Below are positions 18,707 through 29,053 of a stretch of DNA of 64,000 nt, in pieces. The notes beneath the pieces were generated by a model. The model ran no database searches. It had not been told where the DNA came from and worked only from the letters and a program-made list of their open reading frames with translations. Source of the stretch: Pseudomonas sp. ACN8 (GTDB lineage: Bacteria; Pseudomonadota; Gammaproteobacteria; Pseudomonadales; Pseudomonadaceae); assembly GCF_002303925.1 (NCBI RefSeq), contig NZ_MRCS01000018.1, positions 46,663-110,662 on the forward strand. The letters are read 5' to 3'. How positions within the stretch are numbered: position 1 is the stretch's first letter; each line of letters begins with the position of its first letter. Made by a program: the position numbers and the translations under genes.

Positions 18707-20446
18707 ATGCGATTGATTCCAAACCTGTTGGCCGCCGCGCTGGCCTTGTCGTCGGTGCAGGCCATGGCCGCCGCTGACCTGGTGTTGTTCAACGGCAAGG
18801 TCTTTACCGCCGAACCCGGCCAGGCGCTGGTGCAGGCTGTTGCGGTGCAAGACGGCAAGATTCTGAAAGTGGGCAGCGATGCCGAAATCAATGCCCTGGC
18901 CGATGCCAAGACCCAGCGCATCGACCTGGCGGGCAAAGTGTTGATGCCGGGCATGATCGACACCCACAGCCACCCGGTCTCGGGCGCTTTCGACAGCATG
19001 AAGGCCAACCTGCTGGACGAGGTCAAACCCTTGCCGGAACTGGAGCAATGGTTGATCGAAGAGGACAAGGCCGGGCGTGCCCGCTCCGGCGATGTGATCA
19101 GCGTGGCCGGGGTCAGTTCGGCCTACTGGGAGAAGAGCCGTGAGCTCGGAAAAGTGTTCAACCAGGGGCGCTGGGCCGATCAACCGATTGTCTTCAGTGG
19201 CATCGACGGCCACACCGGTTGGGCCAACAACGCGATGCTCAAACGTCTGAACATCGACGCGGCACTGGTCAAGGGCCTGCCGGAGAAAGAGCGCAGTTTC
19301 GTCGGCCATGAAGCGGACTTCACCCCTAACGGCTACTTCGCCGAATCCCGCTGGGACGTGGTGCGCAACGGTATTCCGGCGCCGAGCCCGGAGGCCATGC
19401 TCAAGGCCGCTCGCGAGGCGGTGAAGATCAACAATCAATTCGGCGTCACCGCCTGGATGGACGCGGCGGCGAACGGCGGCAGCGAAGATTCGCTGTTCGA
19501 TTTCCATGCCACCGCCGAAAGTGTCGGCGTGCTGCCGCTGTACAAGGAGCTGGCGCAGAACGGCGAACTCAGTGCCCACGTCGCCGCGTTGATGGTCACC
19601 AACCCGAAGAGCAAACCCGCCGACCTGGAGGTGATTGCCACGGTGATGAAGCAATTCGAGGGTGTGCCTAACCTGACGTTCCCCGGCGTGAAGATATTTG
19701 TCGACGGCATTCTCGAGTTCCCGGGACAAACGGCGGCTGTCGTCGTGCCGTACAAGAACAGCCACAAGGACGGTCAACTGCTGACCGACCCGGCGCACTT
19801 TGGCGAACTGGTGGTGGCGGCGGAAAAGCGTGGCTGGATCGTGCACATGCATGCCGTCGGCGACCGCGCGGTGCGTGAAGCGCTCAATGGCGTGGCGTAT
19901 GCGCGCAAGCTCAGCCCGACACCCGTGCCCCACAGCATCGCGCACCTGCAACTGGTCAATCCCAAGGAGTTTCCCCGCTTCAAAGAACTGGGCGTGATCG
20001 CTTCGATGCAACTGCTGTGGGCCACCGGCGAGTCCTACACCGTCGAACTGGTCAAACCTTACATCAGCGCTTTTGCCTACGGTTACCAGTATCCCGCGCG
20101 ATCCCTGCATAACGCCGGCGCGACGATTGCCGGTGGCAGCGACTGGCCGGTGTCGAGCGCCAACCCGTTCAACGCCATTGCCCAGGCCAGCACGCGCAAA
20201 GGTCCGTTGGGCGTACTCAATGCCAAGGAAAGCATCGACCGTCAGACCATGTTCTACGCCTACACCATCAACGCGGCGAAAACCCTGCGCCTTGATCAGC
20301 AGATCGGTTCGCTGGCACCGGGCAAGCAGGCCGACCTGATCATCCTCGACCGCGATGTGTTCAAGGTCAGCGATGACGACCTGTTCGAAACCAAAGTCCT
20401 GAACACCTTCTTCGCCGGCAAGCAGGTCTACGCCCCCGCGTCCTGA
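18707..20446 (+). CDS. Exported amidohydrolase (YtcJ/amidohydrolase-3 type), second copy
   Basis: A paralogue of the preceding gene, 579 residues, also with a signal peptide (LLAAALALSSVQAMAAA). The metal motif is His87-x-His89 in GMIDTHSHPVSG; HMHAVGDRAVREALNG and GGSDWPVSSANPFNAIA provide the later ligands. The C-terminus reads ADLIILDRDVFKVSDDDLFE. Two different exported amidohydrolases in tandem suggest sequential or parallel cleavage of related substrates in the periplasm. A hairpin follows before the porin gene. Confidence 0.87.
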   Translation: MRLIPNLLAAALALSSVQAMAAADLVLFNGKVFTAEPGQALVQAVAVQDGKILKVGSDAEINALADAKTQRIDLAGKVLMPGMIDTHSHPVSGAFDSMKANLLDEVKPLPELEQWLIEEDKAGRARSGDVISVAGVSSAYWEKSRELGKVFNQGRWADQPIVFSGIDGHTGWANNAMLKRLNIDAALVKGLPEKERSFVGHEADFTPNGYFAESRWDVVRNGIPAPSPEAMLKAAREAVKINNQFGVTAWMDAAANGGSEDSLFDFHATAESVGVLPLYKELAQNGELSAHVAALMVTNPKSKPADLEVIATVMKQFEGVPNLTFPGVKIFVDGILEFPGQTAAVVVPYKNSHKDGQLLTDPAHFGELVVAAEKRGWIVHMHAVGDRAVREALNGVAYARKLSPTPVPHSIAHLQLVNPKEFPRFKELGVIASMQLLWATGESYTVELVKPYISAFAYGYQYPARSLHNAGATIAGGSDWPVSSANPFNAIAQASTRKGPLGVLNAKESIDRQTMFYAYTINAAKTLRLDQQIGSLAPGKQADLIILDRDVFKVSDDDLFETKVLNTFFAGKQVYAPAS

Positions 20447-20479
20447 CCTGCGTACACCCAGCTCACGCAAAACCAGCCA

Positions 20480-20500
20480 GCCCCTCGTAGCGCGAGGGGC
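20480..20500 (+). terminator. Intergenic hairpin between amidohydrolase and porin
   Basis: The 8-base perfect stem gcccctcg/cgaggggc with loop tagcg starts 33 bases after the amidohydrolase stop. It lacks a T run; it may protect mRNA ends or attenuate readthrough into the porin gene. Confidence 0.45.
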
Positions 20501-20553
20501 CTGGCATCGCCATGCCTGAAATTCCCCGTACGCCATAACAACAAGAGAACTGT

Positions 20554-21294
20554 ATGAACGCACTTTCAGCATTGACCCTCGCCGCACTGGCACTGGCCCC
20601 CCTGACCAGCCAGGCCCTGGTCCTCAACGATGATTTCAGCCTGGAGATGACCCTGGGCGTCGTCAGCGACTACCGCACCCGCGGCATCTCGCAGACCCTG
20701 GGTGATCCGGCGGTGCAGGGCGGCGCAACGCTGCTGCACAGCAGCGGCCTGTACATCGGCGCCTGGACCTCCAACGTGGATTTCGGCGGCGGCTTCGACA
20801 CCCGCCAGGAACGTGAGTACTACGCCGGTTACTACTGGCAGGCGACGGACGCCATCAGCCTGGACCTGGGCTACATCAAGTACGACTACCCGAAAAACTC
20901 CGAATTCAACCTCAGTGAGGCGTACGCCGTCCTCGACCTGTACGGCCTGAAGCTGGGTGCTTTTTACTCCAAGGACACGCCGAACTTTTTCGGCGAGGAC
21001 CAGGACACCCTTTACACCTACGTGGGCTACAAAATCGATTTGCCGGCCGAAGTCGGCCTGGACCTGCGCTTTGGGCGCAACGATGTGAATGATCCCGCGT
21101 TCTGGTCCGCCAATGGCGATAGCCGTGAGTCTTACTACGAGTGGGAAGCCAAGCTGACCCGCGACTTCGTCGGCGTGACCTGGGGGTTGAGCTATGTCGA
21201 TACCGACTTGTCGAAAAGCGAGTGCAGCAGTTGGTACGGCTATGACGACCTCTGTTCGGCGACAGTTGTAGCCAGCGCCACCAAGACCTTTTAA
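20554..21294 (+). CDS. TorF family putative outer-membrane porin
   Basis: A 246-residue outer-membrane beta-barrel candidate. The signal peptide is residues 1-21 (LALAPLTSQALV). The mature protein starts DFSLEMTLGVVSDYRTRGISQT, the recognisable opening of the TorF/gcw_chp porin family, and continues with alternating amphipathic strands (YAGYYWQATDAISLDLGYI) to a C-terminal Phe. It lies between two exported amidohydrolases and an NCS1 permease, so it may provide the outer-membrane entry for their substrate. Confidence 0.85.
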   Translation: MNALSALTLAALALAPLTSQALVLNDDFSLEMTLGVVSDYRTRGISQTLGDPAVQGGATLLHSSGLYIGAWTSNVDFGGGFDTRQEREYYAGYYWQATDAISLDLGYIKYDYPKNSEFNLSEAYAVLDLYGLKLGAFYSKDTPNFFGEDQDTLYTYVGYKIDLPAEVGLDLRFGRNDVNDPAFWSANGDSRESYYEWEAKLTRDFVGVTWGLSYVDTDLSKSECSSWYGYDDLCSATVVASATKTF

Positions 21295-21340
21295 ATTCCG
21301 TCCCTGACAACAAAAACAGTTCCACAAAGGAAACACCCTC

Positions 21341-22729
21341 ATGAGTGCGCAACGCAGTCCCCTGATCGAGACCCGCTCGATCGATTTCATTCCCGAGGCT
21401 GAGCGACACGGCAGTCTCTACAGCCAGTTCACCCTGTGGCTCGGCGCCAACCTGCAAATCACCGCCATCGTCACCGGCGCCCTGGCCGTGGTGCTGGGCG
21501 GCGATGTGTTCTGGTCGCTGATCGGCTTGCTGATCGGGCAAGTGCTCGGTGGTGCCGTGGTGGCGCTGCACGCGGCACAAGGGCCGAAGCTCGGGCTGCC
21601 GCAGATGATCTCCAGTCGCGTGCAGTTCGGGGTGTATGGCGCGGCGATCCCGATTGTCCTGGTGTGCCTGATGTATCTGGGTTTCAGCGCCACCGGCGCG
21701 GTGCTGTCAGGGCAGGCGATCGCGCAGTTGATCAGTGTCAGCGACAGTGCCGGCATCCTGATCTTCGCGGCGTGCATCGCGTTCCTGACGATCTTCGGCT
21801 ATCGGGTGATTCACCTGGTCGGGCGGGTGGCCAGCGTGCTGGGCATCATCGCCTTCGCCTACCTGTTCACCCGGTTGATGACCCTCAACGACATCGGCCT
21901 GCTGCTCGACAATCGTCATTTTGCCTGGAGCACCTTCCTGCTGGCGGTGTCGCTCTCGGCATCCTGGCAGATCGCCTTCGGCCCCTACGTGGCGGACTAC
22001 TCGCGCTACCTGCCGAGCAAGACTTCGTCCTGGAAAACCTTCACCGCCGTGGGCCTCGGCACAGTGCTGGGGGCTCAGACTTCGATGGTGCTGGGGGTGT
22101 TCGCCGCCGCACTGGCCGGGGCCAGTTTCCGTGGGCACGAAGTGGCGACCATTGTCGGCCTGGGCAGTAGCGGTGTGATCGCGTCCTTGCTGTACCTGAG
22201 CATTGTGTTCGGCAAGGTCACGGTGTCCACCCTCAACGCCTACGGCAGTTTCATGTGCATCGCCACCATCATCAGTGGCTTTCGTCGGCGCCTGGAAATC
22301 ACCGCCCGCCAGCGCATGCTGTTTGTGCTGCTGATCGTCGCGGCATCCACCACGCTGGCATTGCTGGGGCAGTACTCGTTCCTCAACTCGTTCAAGTACT
22401 TCATCCTGTTTTTGCTGACGTTCTTCACCCCGTGGAGCGCGATCAACCTGGTGGACTACTACTTCATCAACAAAGAACGTTACGACGTTCCGGCGCTGTC
22501 CGACCCGAACGGGCGCTACGGTCGCTGGAACGTGCTGGGGATCAGCGTCTATGTGATCGGCGTGTTGATCCAGTTGCCCTTTGTCGACACTCATTTCTAC
22601 TCCGGGCCGATGGTTGCGCAACTGGGCGGCGTGGATATTTCCTGGATCGTCGGGCTGCTGGTGCCGGGTGTGATCTATTACGCGCTGGCCAAACCGTCGA
22701 TGAGTGCGGTGGTGGTTGAGCGGGGTTAA
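21341..22729 (+). CDS. NCS1 family permease (cytosine/allantoin type), second of module A
   Basis: A 462-residue inner-membrane carrier with about twelve hydrophobic segments. It opens with RSIDFIPEAERHGSLYSQF and contains GPKLGLPQMISSRVQFGVYG, SWQIAFGPYVADYSRYLP and TPWSAINLVDYYFINKERY, all NCS1 marks. It is more distant from the permeases at 13242 and 32938 than those are from each other. An AAGGAAA ribosome site precedes ATG. It is the last gene of the rightward group and probably the importer for the product released by the exported amidohydrolases. Confidence 0.88.
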   Translation: MSAQRSPLIETRSIDFIPEAERHGSLYSQFTLWLGANLQITAIVTGALAVVLGGDVFWSLIGLLIGQVLGGAVVALHAAQGPKLGLPQMISSRVQFGVYGAAIPIVLVCLMYLGFSATGAVLSGQAIAQLISVSDSAGILIFAACIAFLTIFGYRVIHLVGRVASVLGIIAFAYLFTRLMTLNDIGLLLDNRHFAWSTFLLAVSLSASWQIAFGPYVADYSRYLPSKTSSWKTFTAVGLGTVLGAQTSMVLGVFAAALAGASFRGHEVATIVGLGSSGVIASLLYLSIVFGKVTVSTLNAYGSFMCIATIISGFRRRLEITARQRMLFVLLIVAASTTLALLGQYSFLNSFKYFILFLLTFFTPWSAINLVDYYFINKERYDVPALSDPNGRYGRWNVLGISVYVIGVLIQLPFVDTHFYSGPMVAQLGGVDISWIVGLLVPGVIYYALAKPSMSAVVVERG

Positions 22730-22750
22730 TGCTCGCCACAAGTTCAGCGT

Positions 22751-23470
22751 TTACTGGCGCTCGGGAAGCTTCCATCGCTGGCGCAACCGCTCGTACTGCG
22801 CTTGCGGCAGTTGCACCAGCACCGGGGATTTGCCCGGGTCGAGCCAATCGAACAGCCGTGCGATATTCGCCGGGTCCATGGCTGTACAGCCTCGGGTCGG
22901 TGCCGTGGGGCCGCGCCAGATGTGGAAGAAGATGCACGAGCCGGCTGCGGGCGTGGCCGGGGTGTTGTGCTGGATGACGATGCCTTGTCGGTACAGCTCA
23001 TCCGAGCGGCGCATCCGTTCGGAGCTGCTCCAGTCCTTTTTCACGACCGCTGCGTCGACCAGTTCGTTGTAACGCGTGGACTGGCTGTCATCCACGCATT
23101 CGATGGTCGGCGTCAACGGTAGATACGGAAGTCGGGTTTCGGCCGAAGGCGCGTAGCCAAACGCCGTGCCCAGCTTGAACATGCCGGCCGGCGCCTTGCC
23201 ATCGCCTTCCTGTTTGACCGGTCCTTCAGGTTGCCCGATATCGAGCAGCCCCTTGCCCCAGCCCATGCCGCTCTTGCCGAGAACGACTGCAAAGGGCGCT
23301 TCGAATTCTTCAAAGGTCTGCCCGTGCCGTTCATAGCGCTGGGCAGTGCCCTGGATGTCATCCCAGTTTTTACTGGTGACCACGATCAGTTGGTCGCTGC
23401 CGTCGAGTCCCTGGGCCATTGCGGTCAGCGGAATAAACGCCACCGACAGGGCCTTGAGCAGAATGTTCAT
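22751..23470 (-). CDS. L,D-transpeptidase family protein (exported)
   Basis: A 239-residue exported protein. ATG 23470 starts the signal peptide (MNILLKALSVAFIPLTAMA). The C-terminal catalytic motif of YkuD-type L,D-transpeptidases is present as CIFFHIWRGPTAPTRGCTAM, with His and the nucleophilic Cys of the (S/T)RGC signature. Such enzymes crosslink peptidoglycan 3-3 or attach proteins to it. It overlaps the upstream VanX-like gene by 4 bases (ATGA), so the two are coupled. Confidence 0.82.
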   Translation of the reverse strand: MNILLKALSVAFIPLTAMAQGLDGSDQLIVVTSKNWDDIQGTAQRYERHGQTFEEFEAPFAVVLGKSGMGWGKGLLDIGQPEGPVKQEGDGKAPAGMFKLGTAFGYAPSAETRLPYLPLTPTIECVDDSQSTRYNELVDAAVVKKDWSSSERMRRSDELYRQGIVIQHNTPATPAAGSCIFFHIWRGPTAPTRGCTAMDPANIARLFDWLDPGKSPVLVQLPQAQYERLRQRWKLPERQ

Positions 23471-24225
23471 GGTGCAAGCGGCGTGATGGGGAAGTCCATG
23501 ACGTCCGGCTTCTGCGGATTCCCGCTGTACGTGAAGTGCCACCACTCGGCCGAATAACCCACGAAGCCTTCCTTGGCCATGGCACTGGTCAGGCGCTGGC
23601 GATTGGCTTTGGCCGTGGCGTTGATCAGCGCCGAGTCGGTATGCGCCCGCTCATCGAAGCAATCGAAACCGGTGCCCATGTCGAGTGCGCCGTCGTGCCA
23701 GCGCTGGCCGTAAGGGGCGGTGCAATCCACCTGCATGGCCGAAGGTGTCCAGGTGTCGGCGGGCAGGGCGTCGGGGCCGGTCATCGTCAGGTCGACGGTG
23801 TTGCCCCGGGAGTGATTGGACACCCGGGCCACATAACCCAGGCGCCAGAAGTCCTGCTTGTCGACCCGTGGATAGAACTCGGTCTTGAGCGGGTCGCCGG
23901 GTTCGGTGGCGAAGCGTCCCATGTCCGCCACTGCGCGGGTCGGGCGATAGCAGTCGAATACCTTCAAGCCGTAACCCTCGGCTTTCAGTGAACTTTGCAC
24001 TCGGGCCAATGCCTTTGCAGCGTCCTGCGACAGCAGACACTCCGCCGCCTGGTATCCGTCGAGCGGATGCCCGGTGAAGTTGTGCGCGCTGGCGTAGCGG
24101 ATGTCCTGCTCGATGCCCGGGTCGACGCTGCGCACATACACCATGTACCCGGGTTTCGACGCGTCGGCCAGGCACGGCGTGGCAAGGCTCAGGCACAGCA
24201 ACAACAGACAGGGTGAACGCGACAT
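23467..24225 (-). CDS. M15D D-alanyl-D-alanine dipeptidase (VanX/DdpX-like)
   Basis: A 252-residue periplasmic zinc dipeptidase: signal peptide CLLLLCLSLATPCLADA, then zinc-binding SNHSRGNTVDLTM (SxHxxGxxxD) and catalytic EWWHFTYSG. The family hydrolyses free D-Ala-D-Ala; DdpX in E. coli recycles it, VanX in enterococci confers vancomycin resistance. No vanH/vanA-type ligase is nearby, so resistance is not implied. ATG 24225 is chosen because GGAG lies nine bases upstream; ATG 24240 is an alternative. It is operonic with the L,D-transpeptidase. Confidence 0.87.
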   Translation of the reverse strand: MSRSPCLLLLCLSLATPCLADASKPGYMVYVRSVDPGIEQDIRYASAHNFTGHPLDGYQAAECLLSQDAAKALARVQSSLKAEGYGLKVFDCYRPTRAVADMGRFATEPGDPLKTEFYPRVDKQDFWRLGYVARVSNHSRGNTVDLTMTGPDALPADTWTPSAMQVDCTAPYGQRWHDGALDMGTGFDCFDERAHTDSALINATAKANRQRLTSAMAKEGFVGYSAEWWHFTYSGNPQKPDVMDFPITPLAP

Positions 24226-24258
24226 CGGAAACGGCTCCATGCATGACCAGTCATTCCA

Positions 24259-25248
24259 TCATGGCTTGAAACCGTCCGTACCTCCATGAAGTTGTTGATC
24301 GGCGTGATAGGACGAACGCACCAGCGGCCCGGATGCCACGTTCTTGAAGCCCATGCGCGTGCCTTCCTCGGCGAACCAGGCAAAAGTGTCCGGGTGCACG
24401 AAGCGCTGCACTGGCAAGTGGCTGCGCGAAGGTTGCAGGTATTGGCCGAGGGTCAGCATGTCGATGTCGTGCTCGCGCATGCGCTGCATGACCTCAATGA
24501 CTTCCTCGTCGGTTTCGCCCAGGCCCAGCATCAGGCCGGATTTGGTCGGCACATGGGGCACCGCTTGCTTGAATTTCTGCAGCAGGTCCAGCGACCACTC
24601 GAAGTCCGAACCCGGCCGCGCGGCCTTGTACAGGCGCGGTACGGTTTCCAGGTTGTGGTTGAACACATCCGGCGGCTCATGGGCGGTGATCGCCAGGGCC
24701 ACGTCCATGCGTCCGCGATAATCCGGCACCAGGGTTTCCAGTTGGATGCCGGGGGACAGCTTGCGGATTTCCCGCAGGCAATCGACGAAGTGTTGGGCAC
24801 CACCGTCGCGCAAATCGTCGCGGTCCACCGAGGTGATCACCACGTATTTCAGGCGCAGCTCGGCGATGGCCACGGCCAGGTTCATCGGCTCGTTGGCGTC
24901 CAGCGGCTTGGGCCGGCCATGGCCGACGTCGCAGAACGGGCAGCGACGGGTGCAGATGTCACCCATGATCATGAAGGTCGCCGTTCCGCCGGAAAAACAC
25001 TCGCCCAGGTTCGGGCAGGACGCCTCTTCGCAGACGCTGTGCAGCTTGTGCTTGCGCAGCAGGGCCTTGATGCGGTCGACCTCCGGCGAAACCGGGATGC
25101 GCACGCGAATCCAGTCGGGTTTGCGCGCAAATTCATCCGTGGGAATGATCTTCACCGGAATCCGCGCGACCTTTTGCGCGCCGCGCAGTTTGGTGCCGAT
25201 TTCTACTTTCGCCGGGCTCTTGCCGGTCGATTCGACAATGGCATTCAT
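24259..25248 (-). CDS. lipA: Lipoyl synthase
   Basis: Radical-SAM enzyme that inserts two sulfurs into octanoyl-protein to give lipoyl groups. It is 329 residues long. The auxiliary cluster cysteines lie in [12 protein letters not shown] (CxxxxCxxxxxC) and the radical-SAM cluster in CTRRCPFC (CxxxCxxC); the C-terminal [11 protein letters not shown] is also present. It lies downstream of glyA and gcvH, whose product GcvH needs lipoylation. Most pseudomonads also have lipA next to lipB, so this is probably a second copy dedicated to the glycine cleavage system; the other copy is not in the window. Confidence 0.93.
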   Translation of the reverse strand: MNAIVESTGKSPAKVEIGTKLRGAQKVARIPVKIIPTDEFARKPDWIRVRIPVSPEVDRIKALLRKHKLHSVCEEASCPNLGECFSGGTATFMIMGDICTRRCPFCDVGHGRPKPLDANEPMNLAVAIAELRLKYVVITSVDRDDLRDGGAQHFVDCLREIRKLSPGIQLETLVPDYRGRMDVALAITAHEPPDVFNHNLETVPRLYKAARPGSDFEWSLDLLQKFKQAVPHVPTKSGLMLGLGETDEEVIEVMQRMREHDIDMLTLGQYLQPSRSHLPVQRFVHPDTFAWFAEEGTRMGFKNVASGPLVRSSYHADQQLHGGTDGFKP

Positions 25249-25278
25249 GATGTTTTCCTTGTGCAGCAGGGAGCAGAA

Positions 25279-25374
25279 CCTGTAGGAGTGAGCCTGCTCG
25301 CGATAGCGGTGGATCAGGCTCTATTCATGTTGACTGATACGACGCTATCGCGAGCAGGCTCGCTCCTACAGGGG
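25279..25374. repeat. REP pair (REPIN) between glyA and lipA
   Basis: Inverted cctgtaggagtgagcctgct and agcaggctcgctcctacagg copies lie within the 141-base gap between glyA and lipA on the same strand. They may stabilise the upstream gcvH-glyA mRNA. Confidence 0.88.
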
Positions 25375-25389
25375 ATTTGTGTGGATTGC

Positions 25390-26646
25390 TCAGTCGCGGT
25401 AGACCGGGAAGTCGGCACACAAGGCAGCAGCCTGCCGTGCGACATTGGCCTCGATATCGGCATCGCCCAGGTGATCGAGGATGTCGCAGATCCAGCCCGC
25501 CAACGCGATGCTTTGCGCTTCCTTGAAGCCGCGACTGGTAATCGCCGGCGTACCAATGCGCAAACCGGAAGTCACGAAGGGCGATTGCGGATCGTTGGGC
25601 ACGGCGTTCTTGTTCACGGTGATGCCGGCACGGCCGAGGGCGGCGTCGGCGTCTTTGCCGGTGAGGCCCTGGCGGATCAGGCTGACCAGAAACAAGTGGT
25701 TATCCGTGCCGCCGGACACCACGTCATAACCGCGCTCGATAAACACCTGCGCCATGACCTGGGCGTTGCGGATCACTTGCGTCTGATAGGTCTTGAAGCC
25801 TGGCTCCAACGCTTCCTTGAAGCACACGGCCTTGGCGGCGATCACGTGCATCAGCGGGCCGCCCTGACCACCGGGGAATACCGCGGCATTGAGCTTCTTC
25901 TCAAGCTCCGCATTGGACTTGGCCAGAATCAGACCACCGCGAGGGCCGCGCAGGGTCTTGTGGGTCGTGGTGGTGACCACGTCGGCGTAGGGCAGGGGAT
26001 TGGGGTACAGACCCGTGGCCACCAGCCCGGCAACGTGGGCCATGTCGACGAAGAAGTACGCGCCGACCTTGTCCGCGATCTGGCGGAAACGCGGGAAGTC
26101 CAGGGTCTTCGAATAGGCCGAGAACCCGGCGATGATCATCTTCGGCTTGTGCTCGACCGCCAGGCGCTCGACTTCGTCGTAGTCGATCAGGCCCGTGGTG
26201 GTGTCGATGCCGTACTGCACGGCGTTGTAGAGCTTGCCGGAAAAGCTCACCTTGGCGCCGTGGGTCAGGTGACCGCCGTGGGCCAGACTCATGCCCAACA
26301 CGGTGTCGCCGGCTTGCAGCAGGGCCAGATAAACCGCGGCGTTGGCCTGGCTGCCGGAGTGCGGCTGGACGTTGGCGTAATCGGCGCCAAACAGCTGTTT
26401 GGCGCGATCGATGGCCAGTTGCTCGACCACGTCGACGTGCTCGCAACCGCCGTAGTAACGCTTGCCCGGATACCCTTCGGCGTACTTGTTGGTCAGGCCG
26501 CTGCCTTGTGCCTCCATCACCCGCTGGCTGGTGTAGTTTTCCGAGGCGATCAGTTCGATATGGTGTTCCTGCCGCGCATCTTCGGCGTTCATCGCCGCCA
26601 GCAGTTCGTCGTCATAGCCGTTGATCTGGTCGTGCTTGCTGAACAT
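25390..26646 (-). CDS. glyA: Serine hydroxymethyltransferase
   Basis: PLP enzyme interconverting serine and glycine with transfer of a one-carbon unit to tetrahydrofolate; 418 residues. ATG 26646 starts [19 protein letters not shown]; the upstream extension is not family-like. The PLP lysine is in [17 protein letters not shown]. It lies 41 bases after gcvH and is controlled by the same sigma-54 promoter, so it is the GlyA2-type copy used with glycine cleavage rather than the housekeeping glyA1. Confidence 0.96.
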   Translation of the reverse strand: MFSKHDQINGYDDELLAAMNAEDARQEHHIELIASENYTSQRVMEAQGSGLTNKYAEGYPGKRYYGGCEHVDVVEQLAIDRAKQLFGADYANVQPHSGSQANAAVYLALLQAGDTVLGMSLAHGGHLTHGAKVSFSGKLYNAVQYGIDTTTGLIDYDEVERLAVEHKPKMIIAGFSAYSKTLDFPRFRQIADKVGAYFFVDMAHVAGLVATGLYPNPLPYADVVTTTTHKTLRGPRGGLILAKSNAELEKKLNAAVFPGGQGGPLMHVIAAKAVCFKEALEPGFKTYQTQVIRNAQVMAQVFIERGYDVVSGGTDNHLFLVSLIRQGLTGKDADAALGRAGITVNKNAVPNDPQSPFVTSGLRIGTPAITSRGFKEAQSIALAGWICDILDHLGDADIEANVARQAAALCADFPVYRD

Positions 26647-26687
26647 GGTGTGGTCCTTTTTCGGATTCGGGAAATGCCCAGGGGGCT

Positions 26688-27071
26688 TCAAGCGTCGGCG
26701 TGTTCTGCGGTCAGGCGTTCATAGGCGTCTTGATCCAGTAGATCGCTCAACGCCTGGACATCGACCGGTTTGAAGCGAAAGAACCAGCCTTCGCCCAAGG
26801 GGTCTTCGTTGACCAGTTCCGGGGTGCTCTCGAGCGTCGCGTTGATCTCGACCACTTCACCGTCCAGCGGCATGCCGATACTGCTGGCGGCCTTCACCGA
26901 CTCCAGCACCGATACTTCCGTGCCTGCATCGAAGGCGCCCAGTTCAGGCACTTGAACGAACACCACATCCCCCAGCGCCTGCTGGGCAAACGCCGTGATG
27001 CCGACGGTGACCAGGCCATTGCTCTCAAGGCGCAACCATTCGTGATCGACGGTAAAACGCAACTGGCTCAT
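26688..27071 (-). CDS. gcvH: Glycine cleavage system H protein
   Basis: Lipoyl carrier of the glycine cleavage complex, 127 residues. The lipoylated Lys60 is in [21 protein letters not shown], with the flanking [10 protein letters not shown] and WFFRFKP also present. It is the first gene of the leftward group gcvH-glyA-lipA, downstream of a clear sigma-54 promoter. The P and T proteins, its partners, are not in the window. Confidence 0.95.
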   Translation of the reverse strand: MSQLRFTVDHEWLRLESNGLVTVGITAFAQQALGDVVFVQVPELGAFDAGTEVSVLESVKAASSIGMPLDGEVVEINATLESTPELVNEDPLGEGWFFRFKPVDVQALSDLLDQDAYERLTAEHADA

Positions 27072-27130
27072 ATCAACTCCTTATTGTTTTAAGGCTCGAG
27101 GCGGGGCGACGAGCGGGTTGCAGGAGTGAT

Positions 27131-27146
27131 AGCAAGGTCGGTGCCA
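27131..27146 (-). promoter_or_regulatory. Sigma-54 promoter (-24/-12) of gcvH
   Basis: On the minus strand the sequence TGGCAC-CGACC-TTGCT matches the RpoN consensus TGGCAC-N5-TTGCW exactly. It lies 60 bases upstream of the gcvH start, and the regulator gene gcsR upstream encodes a sigma-54 enhancer-binding protein. Confidence 0.9.
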
Positions 27147-27208
27147 ATGTTGATTAGTTGTTTTAAATCAATGGCTTGTCGTGATTTTGTGAAGTGCGAG
27201 AGATTTCA

Positions 27209-27230
27209 TCCGTATTGAAATCAGTACGGA
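27209..27230. promoter_or_regulatory. Candidate GcsR binding site (inverted repeat)
   Basis: TCCGTA-N10-TACGGA, with perfect 6-base arms, is centred about 100 bases upstream of the expected gcvH transcription start, the normal place for an enhancer-type activator site. TyrR-like proteins bind dyads of similar size. Confidence 0.5.
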
Positions 27231-27339
27231 CAAGCAAGTCTGTGGGCGCAGACGCCGTAAATGCAGGTGGGAAAGGTTTTGTCTTGATTTCGCTACGCTG
27301 TATCGATTTGCAGACGAAGAGTTCAACTACAACACTGAT

Positions 27340-27439
27340 CCCCTGTAGGAGTGAGCCTGCTCGCGATGAGGGCGTGTCAGTCGAAATCTATGTTGACTGT
27401 GAGGCCGCTATCGCGAGCAGGCTCACTCCTACAGCGGGG
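27340..27439. repeat. REP pair (REPIN) between gcsR and gcvH
   Basis: Inverted cccctgtaggagtgagcctg and caggctcactcctacagcgg copies lie directly after the gcsR stop. The 405-base gap 27072-27476 holds this REP pair, the sigma-54 promoter and the candidate GcsR site and nothing else recognisable. Confidence 0.9.
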
Positions 27440-27476
27440 GCCGTGTTGTCAGTGGGATTGGGTGGCGGCAGGGAGT

Positions 27477-28985
<1,509 letters not shown>

Positions 28986-29053
28986 GACGGGCCTGCAAGG
29001 TGGGCGAACCGAATCAGTATGCCCGGCAAAATTTGAATTTGGCGAGCGTCACG

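Noticed and set aside
18683..20593. Minus-strand frame opposite the second amidohydrolase
   Set aside because: Product is Arg/His/Gly-rich antisense of a well-supported exported hydrolase.
23467..24225. Vancomycin-resistance gene vanX
   Set aside because: No vanH, vanA or vanS/vanR-type genes nearby, and the host is Gram-negative; a DdpX-like recycling role is more likely.
24286..26724. A very long open frame (812 codons) on the plus strand opposite lipA and glyA
   Set aside because: It is a shadow of the high-GC genes on the other strand; residues are repetitive His/Arg/Gly/Gln strings without domains, and it has no ribosome site.
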